A stretch of 64,000 nucleotides of DNA from Torreya grandis (GCA_037957365.1 JARHVA010002125.1:2442501-2506500); one strand, 5' to 3'. Shown: positions 45,501 to 59,400, numbered from the stretch's first letter. The notes: a model not told the origin generated them from the letters alone. A program made the numbers and translations.

Positions 45501-47139
45501 CAAGATCAAATTTTAGCACAACAATAATTAGGGGAGTCTTTTAAAATTCTTTAAGAGTAAATTTGTGGGGTTCATGTCCCATCGAGCATGCCATTTATTG
45601 ATCATAGGAATTTGATAAAGAGAGGAGGTTAGTCTTGTGTTAGTCCATAAAATAATGAAATGAGCACACTACATGCTAACATATCTATCCTAGATGATAT
45701 GGGGAACTTAATTAATAAAACCAATTGAAAAACAAAACTAAAATGTAAAATACAAACAATCTCTTACCATCCTTGAATTCTCTAAATGATTCATTGTGTG
45801 GCTTACTCAGTTTGTGATCAAAGAGTCTTTGGTAATGGAGTTTGTGTATCTCCTCTTCTTGACACCATATATTGTACTGGATTGAAGTAGTCTGACTTAA
45901 TATTTTGGCATTATGGAATTATTTGTGTGAATCATTCTACAAAACTTGCATTATAACTCTACAATTTCCAAGCTTAAAATTTAATAGGCAAGGGCTTATA
46001 TTTATAAGATTTGGAACTAACCCCAAGCCAAGGTGAGTCAAGGTTTAGTTTAAACATGGAATGGGTTAAAACCTAACCTAAGTGAGTCAACATAAAATTG
46101 GTAGATTTAGAAGTTATCAATTACTCATGATTTACAATTAATAGGCATGGGTCTCAAAAAAGAGATATTTTGAGATATTTTCCAAAGGTTTGACAACTCA
46201 TAAATGCCACAATGAAAGGCTAGGATATTTCATATTTTTGAATTTAATTTTTTCATAATTAATTAATTTCACATGGATAACTAAACTTTAAATTTAATTT
46301 GGTTTAGATTTTTAATTAATTTTGATTAGCCATTTAGCTCTTTCAATATTTGATTTTTGTTCATGTGCCCCGCTTAATAGGTCCATAGGCTAAATTGATC
46401 ATTGTGATGCCATAAGATGATTAGGGATGAATCCATGTAAGGTCATATTTTAATAATATAATATATCCAAATTAGGGATGCCTCAATATGATTTTGATCT
46501 TTTATTAATGTCATGAAAGAAAATTTGGGACATTCAGCGATTCCTAGGCTTAATTTACAATGGTTAGCAGGAATCAGTTTGAAGTTCAATTGAAATACAA
46601 TTGTGGATAGTTTTATGTGTCTACAAGTGTGTAAAGGGGATTTAAATGAGAGTTGAGGAGGACATTGAATTTATATAAAAATATTTTCTTTATGAAATGA
46701 TTCTAATTTTTTTTATTGAAATGGAGTTCTAAATTCACAATCTGCACTTGAGATCTGAATTAACAATAGCCTTGATAGTTTAGAGGCAATGTAATTAGAA
46801 TAGAAACAATAATTAAAAATATATTTATTTGGTTATGTTGGATGTGAGAATTTAATTCCCTAATTCCTTATTTCATGTTTTTTATTATTTATTCCTTGTA
46901 TTTGAATTTCATAATACCAACTTTTGTAGTTTTTAATGTCATGAGGATTATTCTAAATTATTATGGATGCTTAATCATTTTAGTATGAAAAATGTCTCTT
47001 TTTATCTCTCTCTCTCTATCTTGATTTTGATACCTTCATTTATTTTTTATGTACCCTTAGAGGACACATGTCTATATGTCATTATTCCACTCCTATCCAA
47101 GTTATAGCTTGGTGTGATTTATTTATTTAGCCACAAGAT

Positions 47140-47480
47140 AATAGGATGGTGACACTTGGTGAGATCCCAATGATTCACTTACCCAATATTGTTCATACAA
47201 AGGTCCATGATAATGTCACTATCAATCTACTATGATGATTACATGTGGATGTATATTAGGAATTCACTTTCTCAAGATTGTTCATATAAAGTTCCATGTT
47301 GACACCAACACTAAGCTATTAGGAATATGACATGTGGACATATCTCACTACTTCAATTACTTGAGATTGTTCATATAAAATACTATATTTAAATCACTAT
47401 TGTGATACTAATATGATGACATGTGGATGTTTATCATTGATCTACTTCCTTGGGATTATTCATACAAAGGTATGGTGACA
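47140..47480. repeat. Minisatellite, about 89-bp unit, four diverged copies
   Basis: ATTGTTCATAYAAAG (last copy ATTATTCATACAAAG) occurs at 47,188, 47,277, 47,366 and 47,456: steps of 89, 89 and 90. Each unit also has GACATGTGGATGT or a variant. Lies about 450 bases from the inferred end of a long repeat. Confidence 0.83.
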
Positions 47481-47942
47481 TCATCTCTGAGAGACTTAAG
47501 ACAACACCTAAAAGACACCTAAGAATGTAATAACCTTCTTAAGACAACATATAAAAAGACCTAACTATAAAAAAAACACATCATCTCAGTTAGCCATTAG
47601 ACCAAAAAAGAACATGTATATTAACACTAATTTAGAGGGAATCAAAGGTGAAAATGAAAAAACTTTAGTGTGGCTTATATACATCTTTGATTCCTATCTA
47701 AATTTAAGACATTATTCAAACATTTGAATAAAATCCCATTGATTGAATCAAATAAATAATAAAGATCAAGAGAGACAAAAAAAATCATTTTAGCATTAGA
47801 TTAAGTTTACTTAAGTTCTAACTTTCAAATCCTATGTCATAGAATTTTGGTTTAAAAGGCCCCAAATAATAATATCCAATAAACAATGGGTCCTTATTTA
47901 TATTTTTTGAAAATGGAGGTGTGTGTGTTAAGTAAAAACAAA

Positions 47943-47962
47943 TGGTGACTTAGTGGGGAAAA
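47943..47962 (+). promoter_or_regulatory. Primer-binding-site-like sequence, plus strand (copy 4)
   Basis: TGGTGACTTAGTGGGGAAAA, two bases after AACA. Best of the three matches to the Tat/Ogre-type site, and again on the strand opposite to pol. Confidence 0.42.
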
Positions 47963-48375
47963 TATTCTTGAGTATTTTGAGAGCTCATAATCTTAGTAAT
48001 GTAACATAACCAAACTTTAGCCCTACTAAGAAATGAATAAATAAACTAGACCTTGAAACAAACTCCTACTTCTTCATGTAATGTAATAAACCTTTCCATT
48101 TGTTGGATCTAAGTGTGTGATATTTTTAATTCAATTTTCCCTTGTGATGAAATTTTTGACAAAGTATTGGCTAGACACTGTAGGTTTTTTTTGATATTTG
48201 ATTTGTAAACCAAATAGTACAAAAATCTTCAATATTGCTTTGCTACTAGTTAGTCATCAATATCCCCAACAAAGATACCTCTAATTTCACTCAAAGCATT
48301 GATCTACTACTAGTCAAACATCTATAACCCTACTAGAGATTACATGAATCACCATTTTATATCAATGGAAGATAC

Positions 48376-48509
48376 TAAATATAGAATTGGATACACACTG
48401 ATAGGGAGATATTGATTGAAACAATTTTCTTGTACATACACCTAGCCAATGATGATCCCCAATCTTTCTTATATCAATGCTTTTCATATATATATATAAT
48501 ATCAATGTT

Positions 48510-48607
<98 letters not shown>

Positions 48608-48743
48608 AACATTGATATTATATATATATATATGAAAAACATTGATATAAGAAATGTTGGGGATCATCATTGGCTAGGTGTATGTACAAGAAAATTATTT
48701 CAATCAATATCTCCCTGTCAGTGTGTATCCAATTCTATATTTA
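48376..48743. repeat. Near-perfect 368-bp palindrome with (TA)n centre
   Basis: The left arm (48,376-48,513) and right arm (48,604-48,743) are inverted copies of about 138 bases with only a handful of differences, for example ACAATTTTC against GAAAATTAT and CTGATAGGG against CCCTGTCAG. The centre is about 90 bases of TA (48,514-48,603). Such a foldback could be a MITE or the product of an inverted duplication. No target duplication could be fixed. The short open frame over the centre is not a gene. Confidence 0.85.
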
Positions 48744-49399
48744 TTATATTTCATCCAAGTTTTAATATGTTATAGTGAAATTAATCTTTATAAATGAAAA
48801 TTATTTATAATATTTATGTAATTATATCATAGTAAATCCCATAGGTCTAGTAATATCATCTAATCAAAACATAACTTAATTCAATTATAACACATACCTT
48901 GACTCTATAATCTATAGTGGTATCAAAATAAATACTTATGAGGACCAATGGTGAATCCTTATGAATAATCATCTTTTTTTTGGCCATTCTTTTGTAATAT
49001 CCATGTAATAAATTAGTTGGTTTGTTCTATAGTTTTATAAAACTAATCTAGAGAGCATAACCACTAACCTGATGAAATAAAAAGGACTAATCTATTGATA
49101 GAAAATGTAGAAAGTAGGAAAAACTAATCCTAGAAATCATACAACTTAATCTATAAAGCATGCAATCTAAACTAGAAAGTAATAAACATACCCTAATCCT
49201 ACATTTATAATCTATACTTATACTCATTTGAGACATCTCTAATTAGAGAAGCTGTGAAATAATGCTTCAAAAAACATCCATCAATTGGAAAGGTGAGGTC
49301 ATTACCTTGTTGAAATTTCAATCAAAAGTCATTCTTACCTAGGATCTTTGACATATGATATGGTCCTATCCATAAAGGGGAGAAATATGAGGAGATCCT

Positions 49400-50400
49400 T
49401 TCTTTTCATGTGATATATCCCATATAAAAACTAAGTCTAAGATCCTAAAGGCTTTGATCTTGCATAATTTGTCAAACCATATTTTGAAAATATCTTTATG
49501 TTTATTGAATATATGTAGTGCTTCAGTTCTTGCATCCTCCATATGTACTATGCCTAGTAGTCTAGATTATATTATTTCATCTTCCCCCATGTACTCTTGC
49601 ATGAAATGGTACATTGGTATCTTAATAATAATTGGAAAGTCTAGTTGTTTACCATACAATAATAGAAAAGATGAAGCTTTGAAGGATTGTTTATGCCTAG
49701 TTCTATCTTCCCATAGTTAATATTTCAATAAGAGATGCCATTCTCTTGGTTTATCTTATGATAATTTATTAATGACATCCTTTATATTTTTATTATTAGA
49801 CTCATCTAATCCATTCCATTATGGATAATAATTTTAATAAACCTTGATTATCATTTGATTATCATAAGTCCACTCTATGAATTCATAAGATTTAAAAGCT
49901 AGACCAATTTCAAAAACTAAGGAAATAAGAGTGTCAATCTTGGTTAATATATTATCTTCCAAAAACTCGATGACATCAATTAATCTAGAATTATTTATTC
50001 CTATAGATTTTATCCACCTAGTGTAGTATTCAGTAGCTATGAGGACAAAATTATATCCTATTGAAGAGTTTAGGTTTATCACCCCAATAAAATCAAGGAC
50101 CCATTAGGCAAATGGACTCTCCACCAATTACTTGAGTTTCATTATTTTCTCAATATTGATCTATGGACTAGTTTTATTCATCCATTAGATGATTTCTTGT
50201 CCTCTTACAATCATGGTTGGCATGATTTTAAGGTCTAACTCATGATGTTTAGACATCTATTACCTCTTCTTTCACTTAGTTCATTTTGGCCAAGCATGAC
50301 CATGATAACAGGATTTGAAACAATGAAAAATGTTTTGTTTCATAGAATATAGTGCCTAAACATTTTTACCATTTTTATCAAGGAATAAATTTGTTTATCT
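49400..50400 (-). pseudogene. Integrase, decayed (copy 4)
   Basis: The open frame 49,834-50,082 gives SIGYNFVLIATEYYTRWIKS, then VIEFLEDNILTKIDTLISLV and FIEWTYDNQMIIKVY. The family has FGTPxxLxxDNG at the middle site; here the second catalytic Asp region reads VFEIGLAF, so it is lost. The following NYYP-x-WNGLDES keeps the catalytic Glu. Confidence 0.75.
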
Positions 50401-50649
50401 ATCATAGAGTATTTCAAATCTGCATCCTTTATATTGGTATTCATTAAGGTAATGGTGTTCTCATTATCATCCACCTTTTGTGCCATTATAGAAACTATAG
50501 TATGTTATAAAGTGAAGGAATAAATATAAAAGTCCTTATTAAAGTCTGAACTAATCAGAATTGGTGATTGAGAAATAATAGTCTTGATGATTTGGAAAGT
50601 TCTTAGGGCTTCTATCATCTATTCTATCTTAACATATTTCTTCAACATA

Positions 50650-51420
50650 GTGTTTAATGGTTTTTCAATCTTTGTGAATTCAAATAATGAATTTATGTAC
50701 AAAATTTATCTTAACAAAGAAGGACTTCATCTTTTTCTTGCTACTTAGAGATGTCAACTTAGATATGGCATGAAACAAAAATAGATTAATGGAGATCCCA
50801 AATATAGTGATCACATGGCCTAGAATCTTCACTTTAGTAACTCTAAAGATTATTTTTTATAGATTAGGTGACACTCCATACCTTTTTCATCTATTAAACA
50901 TCTTTTATAGGTGGTTCATGAGATCATCTCTATCTTTAGGGAACATAATGAAGTCATTCATGTATATAATGATTCACTTACCAACCAACCCTTAGAAATC
51001 AAAGTCTATGGCTCTCTATAAATTTTATCCTACATTAATTAAGCCAAACAACATCCTATTATATGTAAAATTTATCTACTTTCTGGTGAAGGAAGTCTTC
51101 ATCCAATCTTTTACATCTACCAGTACCTAATTATATCTAGATAATCTATCTAAGAAGGACATCATCTCTAGTCCACTTACCATTTTAATTACCTCATCTA
51201 GTGAGGGCAAGGGGTAATTATCTTTATTTTATGCTCTATTTATGTTCTTGAAATAGACATAGAGTCTAATTTATCTACTCTTTTTCTTGACTGGTACTAA
51301 ATTGGCTACCCAAGTAGAGTGCCTAATTGGGAAGAAAATTTTGGATTTTATTAGCTTTTACACTTCCATTTAAATTAGAGGTCTAGAATTGGATTTATTG
51401 GCAACTATCTCTACCTAAAA
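50650..51420 (-). pseudogene. Reverse transcriptase, decayed (copy 4)
   Basis: Minus-strand frame: STWVANLVPVKKKSR, NKDNYPLPSLDEVIKMVSGL, MMSFLDRLSRYN, then IIIYMNDFIMFPKDRDDL with the YMDD box changed to YMND, then KILGHVITIFGISI and FFVKINFVHKFI. All fingers, palm and connection landmarks are present but with stops. Confidence 0.8.
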
Positions 51421-52129
51421 GAATTATGATCTAGATTCAATGGGATAGTGTGTGTAATGACCCTGGGATTGAAGACTTTTAGGTCTTCATATGTCAAAAC
51501 TATCACATATTTATATTTTACCAAGAGGTATTTTAAATTCTATTTATTAATTTGAGTGCATCTCATTCCTATATTAATCTATTGAGGGTGCTCATTAGTG
51601 GCCAAAATTTATTTTATAAACTATGATTTAGTTGATCTCAGTAGTTTCTACTTCATCTATTGAGGGTGCTAATTAGTGCCCAAATTTTATTTTATAAAAG
51701 ATGATTCAGATGATCTTAGTGGTTTCACTAATCTAGATCAAAATATCTCTAAGGAAACCATACCTATAGGGATGTGGTTCTCCTTCAATTGAAAAACAAC
51801 ATCTTCTCTTATGTCCTCACTAGGAATGGGTTTGACATATATTATATGAGATTTGAAATATCCATAGTTTTTCATGAATTATATGATCCATTAGTCATCC
51901 TAAAACACCTATAAGTTGTACACATTATCTATAATGGAGGTGTAAGGGACTAAATCCACTAAAAACTTATGCATCTTGGATTCCTAGAGTGGTGCTAGAT
52001 TATTAGTTGAAGTTTCTAGCATGTCCTTTGTCTAGATCTGATCTCTAAGGATAGACTTGATGTTAAATCCTTCAAAGGAATCAATCAAGTCCCAAATAAA
52101 TGTTTATACTTATTTAAGTAGGTGATCTC

Positions 52130-52381
52130 AAATCTATACTTTTTCCTAATATTATTGACCACCTGTTAAGAGTCTTGAAGGATTTATAGCTATTTAACTT
52201 TGTTCTTGAGTATAAATTGAATGCCAAACATCATATATTAATACTCTTATCTATTATTGGTGCATGGAATTATAACCTATAAGTAAAAGGTACTTATTTA
52301 CATCCATATCTATTAGGTATGTGCCAACACCATAACCTTATTTTAATTTGGCTTTGTCAAAATGGAGAGTCCATAACTAAA
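52130..52381 (-). pseudogene. RNase H before RT, cut by insertion (copy 4)
   Basis: Reads WTLHFDKAKLK, GYGVGTYLID and KYLLLIGYNS in shifting frames, the N-terminal strands of the additional RNase H with the catalytic Asp of HFD. As in the other members it lies upstream of RT. The long repeat of copy 3 begins at 52,382. Confidence 0.6.
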
Positions 52382-55300
52382 TGTTGATGCATATAAGTGT
52401 ATCATAGGTGGTTATAAGAGTTTAATAAACACTACTCATTTTTGGATTCAGATAACCCAATGCATGAGTTTTAGGTTGTTATAATCTTGTTATCTATGGT
52501 GGAAAAGTGGTAAAACAAGTGAACTATTTCATAATATTTATAAATTTTGGTTGTTGGGAGCAACTATGGCTTACTAGTTAACCTTTGAAAATAATAATAA
52601 TATAAGCTAAATGAATTGGATTATTCTCAAAGAACTAAATATAATTCTAAGCTAAGGTGGATATTCACAATGAAGTCAATCGAAAGTGGATTAATTAAAG
52701 AAAAGGGAAAAAAGAAGGGTAGCGAAGAGAAGAGACATATTCATATTGATGATCCTTAACACATATTATGAAAAAGTTTTAAAATCATCAAAACATGCAC
52801 TTGAAACTAAAGTATAGCATGAAAAAACATAATCCCAAATCCTACTACACATTAGGCAAGCATCTAAGGAAATGAAAGAATGCAAATAATAACCTGGTTC
52901 ACATTAAATATTTACCTTTGTAAGTAAATAACATAAGCACATTCACATGAAAGGTAAAGATAACTAAATGAACTTAAGAGCCTTCAACCAACCTTTCATT
53001 AGCACAAGTTAACAACTATGCATTTAAAAAATTTCACATCAAGAATCAACAAGAACCATTCAAATCTGAATGCAAACCAAATAATTGAGAGATAAGCCAT
53101 AATATAATTCATACACATAATTAAGAAACTTTTAAGAATTCCCTCTTTATATTAAATTGATCCAAGATTAGTACAAAATTCTTTGCTAAAAAATCCATCA
53201 CTTTTTACAATTGACAATACATCTTTATATAGATAATTCATGAGGTGTTCTGGTTAGTCATGTCAAATACTAAGGACAACTATCCTTTTACAATCATTCT
53301 GGAACCTTTTAAACATTCCAAATGACTAACTTATAGGAAGTGTGATTTACAAATTATGCATGCCTTTCCAAAGAGTAATATTCTCTTTTCAAAATATTAT
53401 ACAAGCTTAGTTTAAAATACTATTCCTAATTTAACTAACTTTGAGATCCTTTTGCTAATGTAGTCCCCTATTTTTGCTATAAGATTTTCATTTCTCTTTC
53501 ATGTTGCTCATCAATTAGCTTCAGATTAACCATATGATCTATGAAGAGTTCATCTTCTTGGTATGCTAGGCCTTTGAGATATTTATCAACCCTTTTTAAT
53601 GCTTTTGTTATGCTCCTATCCTCTAAAATCTTCTCCTCTATAGTAAAGATCATGTCCATGATCCTGCTATTATCTTCTCCAATCCTTCCTTGGATACTAC
53701 TTCTCACTTCTTACATGACCATAGTGGCTCTAAATTTAAACTCCTCATTAGTGATGAGACCTAAATAATTGAGTGTGGATGGTTTTATGATCATGGTCCC
53801 AAGTATATTATCTATCCTCTCTTCTAACTATTTATCATCCACAAGGAGACTCTCCAAGTTTTTGGACCATGTGCTCAAACTTTTGATCTTATCCACTAGT
53901 AACCCCATGACTATGTTTAGATGTGCCAAACTGATTATCTTAAAGTTAAGAATTTGATTCTCAGTCAAGATATTGATCAAATCCATTATTTTGCCTCTGG
54001 AGTTATGTCATTGGTGAACTAGGCCCTTGGATACTACATCTTATTGACCCAACACATTCTACCTAGACTTTATCGATTTTAAAGAATCAAACATGTCATA
54101 CAAATTCCTTGCAAACATGTTGGCCATTACCTTTGGAACTAATAATACTACTTATTTCTCCAATTTTTCATTTTTTATTGTATGATTTTGAGGGTAAGTT
54201 TCAATTATTCTACTTGTGCTTGGGATAATTTAAACACATTCTCCTCAAATATTGGGTTTTCACCTAGATTTTTTCCTCCCATTGGGGTTAAATTGGTTAA
54301 TGGATCTACCTTTTAGTAACTGATCTCTTCACCACCAACCATGACCTTATTTGTGACCCTTTATAATCCAACTATTTTTGGGTCAAACTTGACACTAACT
54401 GAGGATTGGGTTGCTTTGGGAGCTAGGACTTCCATTTTTGTTCCACTTTATTATTTTGAAGGATCCATCCTTTTCTCCTCTACCTTTTTCAAGGCAACTA
54501 TCTATGGCTTTAGCTCTTCATGAATAGGGATATTTATGGCTTGTATCATAGCCTAAAGATGATTCCTAGTGGGAATTTTTTTTAATTTACCATATATGAA
54601 CCATTATAGAATGGTTAGACCATCAATCAATTTTTCTTCACTAAAGAGATTGAATTCACTCAAAGGATGAGTTTAAGTCACCTTGGGCTTCTTGGTCCTT
54701 AATAGAACAATGGCCATCTTAACTTTTATTTTGGGGGTATCCAAAGAAATTAGATACAATATTTATTTCCATTTTTCCTCTTTTTTTTCCTCCATTTGTG
54801 CCTCTTCCTCATCAAACACATAGGCACTAGATAACATTTGTAAAGCAACTTCAATTATTTCCCTAGGGTCTAATGCTACCATGTGAATTTCCTCAATGGG
54901 TGATTCTTTTTCTTCTTCTAGGGTTGAATGAGATGCAGTTTCATTAGGCCTTCTTTCCTCTGGCCTTTGCTCAAACTATGTTTCAGGTTTAGGTTTTGTT
55001 AATGGAGGTTTAATAGGTGATCTAATTAGAAAATGATACTATCTTGGCCATAACTACCATCTATCATTTCCTCTATTTTACTCCCTTAGCATCCTAGATT
55101 TTGGATTGATGTTGTGTTTTTCAATTTCCCAATGACCTCAGATAATGAAGATGTTTTTGTGTACATGAGGTAAAAAGTAATAGGCTAGTACTCATAAGGC
55201 ACATTCAACATCCCTTTTTCTTTCAAGTGTTCATTAACTCTCCCATAGGGCTCCCACTACCTTAGTTTGTCACTTTTTAAATTGAAAGATGTCCTATGTT

Positions 55301-58300
55301 TAGAAGTAGCCTCAATATTATCCCATCATGTAAAGACGATCCTACCAATGGTTATGGGGAGGGTGTGAATCAGTCCTTTCTTTTTAGTCTTGAAAATACC
55401 ATCTATTTCATTACATATTTGATAAGTTAATTCTTGCTCTTCTAGTTTAATTAATACATGGATAGGTATCTTGAGTGGGGTACATTTTGTCCCTTCAATC
55501 TTGATGATGGTATAATTTGGATATATCCATATGTCTCCCATATATTCAATATTCTTATTTATTAGGGGGTTTAACCTCATCATTGGGATCACTATGATGG
55601 ACTTAGTAAGGGCTAGGTAAATAGAGTCATATATGAAATGGATGTGATCTCTATACTTAAAGATCTGAAACTTAGAGTAATACTATGAAATAGTTTAAGT
55701 TATACTAGGTGACCATTCCATTAGGATGGGAATCTTGGTTGTATCAAGAAGGCCATCTAAAAGGTATGACATCATATAAAATTGGGTTTTATTCTTATTT
55801 ATAATTACAAATATCTATCTACTTAAATCAATCCTAATTATTTCACCTAAAGGAGGGATGAGATACTTTTCCACAATGAAGTAGATAAAGGGTATCTAGA
55901 TTTGGTCTACATATGTAGTGGTTGAATTACCACATAACCTATTCATCATTGTCATAATCATCCTTATTCCATGCCTAAATTAACTAATGGGGATTATGTT
56001 GTTGAAGTCTGAAAACACTTGGATCCTATAATATAGCCATAGGGCAAGGATGCTCTTTAAATCATTCTCTTTGGACTAGTTATTGATTGAGGTTAGGTCT
56101 ATATGTGGTTTGGGCAATTTGTAGTAGTTCTCAAAGGCTATGGGAGAAATGTAGGAAATTTTATTTTGAGTATGTTCATTAATTAACATGCCTTTATATA
56201 TTTTAGCATCTTTAATAATGGGGGAAAGAATGTATATGCATTGGAGTACCTTAGGTTATATCAATGCATAGTGTAGACCAGTCATTTATAGAGAAATGAT
56301 GTCATAGTAAAGTCTCTTTGTAAACACATTCTTCTCTTCCTCTCTTGTGATTGTTGGTTGTTCTTCAATGGTCTAGAAAAGCTTAAACCAATTATTGTCT
56401 CCTATATTTAGAGTGGTGACATTAAACTTGATGTCCTTGAAAATCCTCACTTCTACATCTAAGGTCAAATAAAACTCCACATCCTCTTTGGAGATACCTT
56501 TTAGAGTAGCCATGGATGTGAATTTCATTAAATTACTCACAGGTGGACTACACTTCGGTTCTATATTAAATTATCCTTATATAGATGACAATTTTCTACT
56601 CCTTGGCTCATTTTCAATGATCACATGGTCAAATTAGAGATTTTGTTTATGCTTGGGCTTTTTTGAATGTCTTCACAAATCTTTAATGGTGGCATATATT
56701 CAAATTATGTGAGATTTGTGACTTAGATTTTGCTTAGATTTGCACATTTATACCTTTATATTTTTGGGTCAACAAAATATTTTAAATTTATGTGTATGAG
56801 AACATGGAATTACTAGGTCATTCTATTTATTAACTTTTGAAATATGATCATTACCTCTAAGATATGTGTCAACACATCATTGGTTTTAGATATTTGAAAA
56901 GTCCACCTAGGCTTACACCATTAGATTTTTTTTGAATGGATCAACATAGTTTATTGATCTTTATTTGAGAGGTTTAATGCCATTTGATACTTTACTACAT
57001 TCCCCATGGTTTTTACACTTGTCACTTCTACATTTATTTTGAGCTTCATTAAAATGTTAACATTGATCTTGCACTATTTATCTTGGTTACACAGATCAAT
57101 CATGCTCCATAGATATTTATCCATGAGTTTATGTCATTCACTCCATGTCCCATTATATTTATGATATTGTTCCCACAATGGTGACACTTGTAACTTTCTC
57201 ACTCATTCTAAGCTTCATTGATGTTTTGACTTAATATGCATTATAGATCAGAATGTCTACACTCAGCCATATACCATAGATCTTTAGAGATAAACTCAAT
57301 ATTTAATTATTCATTATGGTCATGATACTTAGCATCCTCATGCTTATTTTTTGGGTCTTGAATTTTCAAACTTCATTATGCACCATCAGATCATCTTTGA
57401 CTAATCAAATTCACTCTATCAAATCTCAATTTAAGGGGTTGATACACTTCATTAGATTTTTTTCGCAAGTGAATGTATATTTTTGATTAAGGTGCTTGAT
57501 TTATTAACTTCATCTGATGTCAATGGATCAACTTTTCTTGAATAAATATGCACCATCGATCCTATGGACAATAAAATGAAATAAGTATGGTTCAGGAAAT
57601 ATAGAGAACTCAGGCTAAAGTTTTGGACTAAGGTTTTATTCATGTTGATAAACACAATAAAATTTTAGGCTAAGTTTTAAATCATGATAAAGTGACCCTA
57701 TAGATATTAAAAGACATGGCATAAAGTTTTATCTTAAGTTTTTTTATTGTATTAATAAATTTAATCAAAACTTTAGGATAAGGTTTTAGGTTAAGTTAGA
57801 ACATAATGAAAGGGACCATGTGATTAGACAACCCATAAGAACAAAGGAAGATTGAGACATAAAGGTACCAAGCATAAGGTTTTTAGACTAAGGTTTGGTC
57901 ATGTTGAAAAATTTGATTAAGCCTTAGGATAAAAATTAAACTAAGTCCATGGCACAAATAATTATTTCCATGTAAATTGTTCCCACACAAACTTGAATTC
58001 AAATTAAAAGATCTTAGGTTAAAAAGACATTTTAAGGTATAAAAACCTAGGCTTTAACATTGTTTGCTCATGAATTCAATCATACCATCAAAGAATTGAA
58101 TATTAACAAAGGGTTAAATTATCATTTAAAACTCTAAACCCTAGTCATTGTCAATAATATTAACACTCCATTAGGCTTACAACTTGGAAACATGAAATTC
58201 AACCATTAGCAACCTTATAAGGGGTAAAATAATGATCACTTGAAAATATGTGAATTAATCCAAATGAGAATTAGGTATGGATGATATTTAAATAAAAATT

Positions 58301-58396
58301 ATCTGCTCAAGTGGTATTTTCAATTCAAATCACAAATTTATAAATTTTGAAATAAGGGTCCCCATTTTCATAAAGGGGTGTATGTTAACCTCAATA
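52382..58396 (-). repeat. Long terminal repeat of third member
   Basis: About 6.0 kb; starts TGTTGATGC, ends CCTCAATA. Aligns along its length with 13,612-20,337 and 30,121-36,899, with several deletions. It carries the third copy of the unknown coding region and at least two hairpin modules (near 57,633 and 57,739). Confidence 0.7.
53470..56720 (-). pseudogene. Uncharacterised coding region inside the long repeat, copy 3
   Basis: Matches copies 1 and 2: the open frame 55,326-55,592 has IPMMRLNPLINKNIEYMGDI, then DIWIYPNYTIIKIEG, then LEEQELTYQICNEIDGIFK and KGLIHTLPITI. The C-terminal frame 53,477-53,707 has SRIMDMIFTIEEKILEDRSI and KALKRVDKYL, charged and helical. The protein-level similarity to copy 2 is stronger than the nucleotide similarity at these blocks, which would fit past selection, but I could not count substitutions. 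Confidence 0.58.
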
Positions 58397-58398
58397 AA

Positions 58399-58418
58399 TA
58401 GTGACTTCTAGGGGAAAC
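58399..58418 (+). promoter_or_regulatory. Primer-binding-site-like sequence, plus strand (copy 3)
   Basis: TAGTGACTTCTAGGGGAAAC, two bases after the long repeat end at 58,396; one G-to-A change in the leading TGG relative to the other copies. Confidence 0.38.
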
Positions 58419-59400
58419 ATAGAAATATGTTAAAATATAGAAACTCTAGTTTAGATTAATAACTAGGATACATATTTCACATGCTCAAGTACCATAGTTA
58501 AGATTAAGCAATAATTAAGACAAGTCTCACACATGTAGAATCAGGATCAAACATCAAAACATAGCCATGTTGTATGTGTGCTTTGATTCTACTTACTGAT
58601 TGCCATGAGATTTAGAGAACTTATAGATTCATGACCTTGACCATTAACATTGACTTATAACATATTTAGATGTTCATAAATAATCATGTTTTATCTTAGG
58701 GAAGGTTTTGGCATTGCTCTATTTCTAGCCAAGCATCCATAACCCTAATAGAGATACCTTTGGCTCTACTCAAGGTCTTCCTCCAATGCCAATGAGGTGT
58801 CCATAGCCTTGGTGGAGATTACTAGAATCACTTTTTCTTAGAATGATTTTGAATTTTGTAATAAAGATCTTATTTTCTATATTTTTTAGATATGTTTTGC
58901 TTTCTAAGAAAGGTTGAGAACTAAATTAGCCATGTTTTGGGATTTATTTAGATGTTTTATCTTCATAGGAAATAAATGTTTTCTAATTTCAAACATGACA
59001 TTGTCTTAATAATTCAAACTTCATCTTACATAAGCAATACTTATCAGAATTAGACTTGGATCAAGAACAAAGTTTAATATTTTAGGAATAACCAATATAT
59101 ATACTAGTCTTTACCAATTTCTCTAAAGTAGAACATCATGCTCACATTTTAAGATCCATAATCAACCATTTGGAAAAATTCATACATGCATTTTTTATTT
59201 GTTGACCTTTGAGAAATTTCATTCATGAGAGATTAAGGATAGTCTTGAAAAGATCATTAGAAATACTAAATAGGAACAAAGGAAAGGAAAAAAACAAGTA
59301 AAAAAATATTTACATGCATTATGTATAAACAAGGAACAAGAAGGAAATAAATAGGAAAGAAACTAATCTAAGCCTACCTACATTAATCCTAACTAGTTTT
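58419..59400. other. Untranslated stretch between long repeat and integrase (copy 3)
   Basis: Aligns with about 20,360-21,480 in the first member (shared ACATAGCCATG, GTGTGYTTTGATTC and CACTTTTKCTTAGAA strings) but has no coding signal in either strand. Confidence 0.6.

Larger units (their letters stand above)
47941..52381 (-). mobile_element. Fourth giant-family member, internal part, truncated
   Basis: Follows an AACA repeat end at 47,940 and reads right to left: RNase H (about 52,130-52,381, cut), RT (about 50,650-51,420) and integrase (about 49,400-50,400). Untranslated DNA follows, aligning with 20,640-20,770 of the first member (for example CTACTAGAGATTACATGAATCACC against CAATGGAGATTACCATAATCAC). 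It contains the palindrome at 48,376-48,743 and is cut at 52,381 by the next member's long repeat. More diverged than the other members. Confidence 0.68.

Noticed and set aside
48412..48615. Open frame with repeated Ile-Tyr
   Set aside because: Product of the TA tract inside the palindrome.
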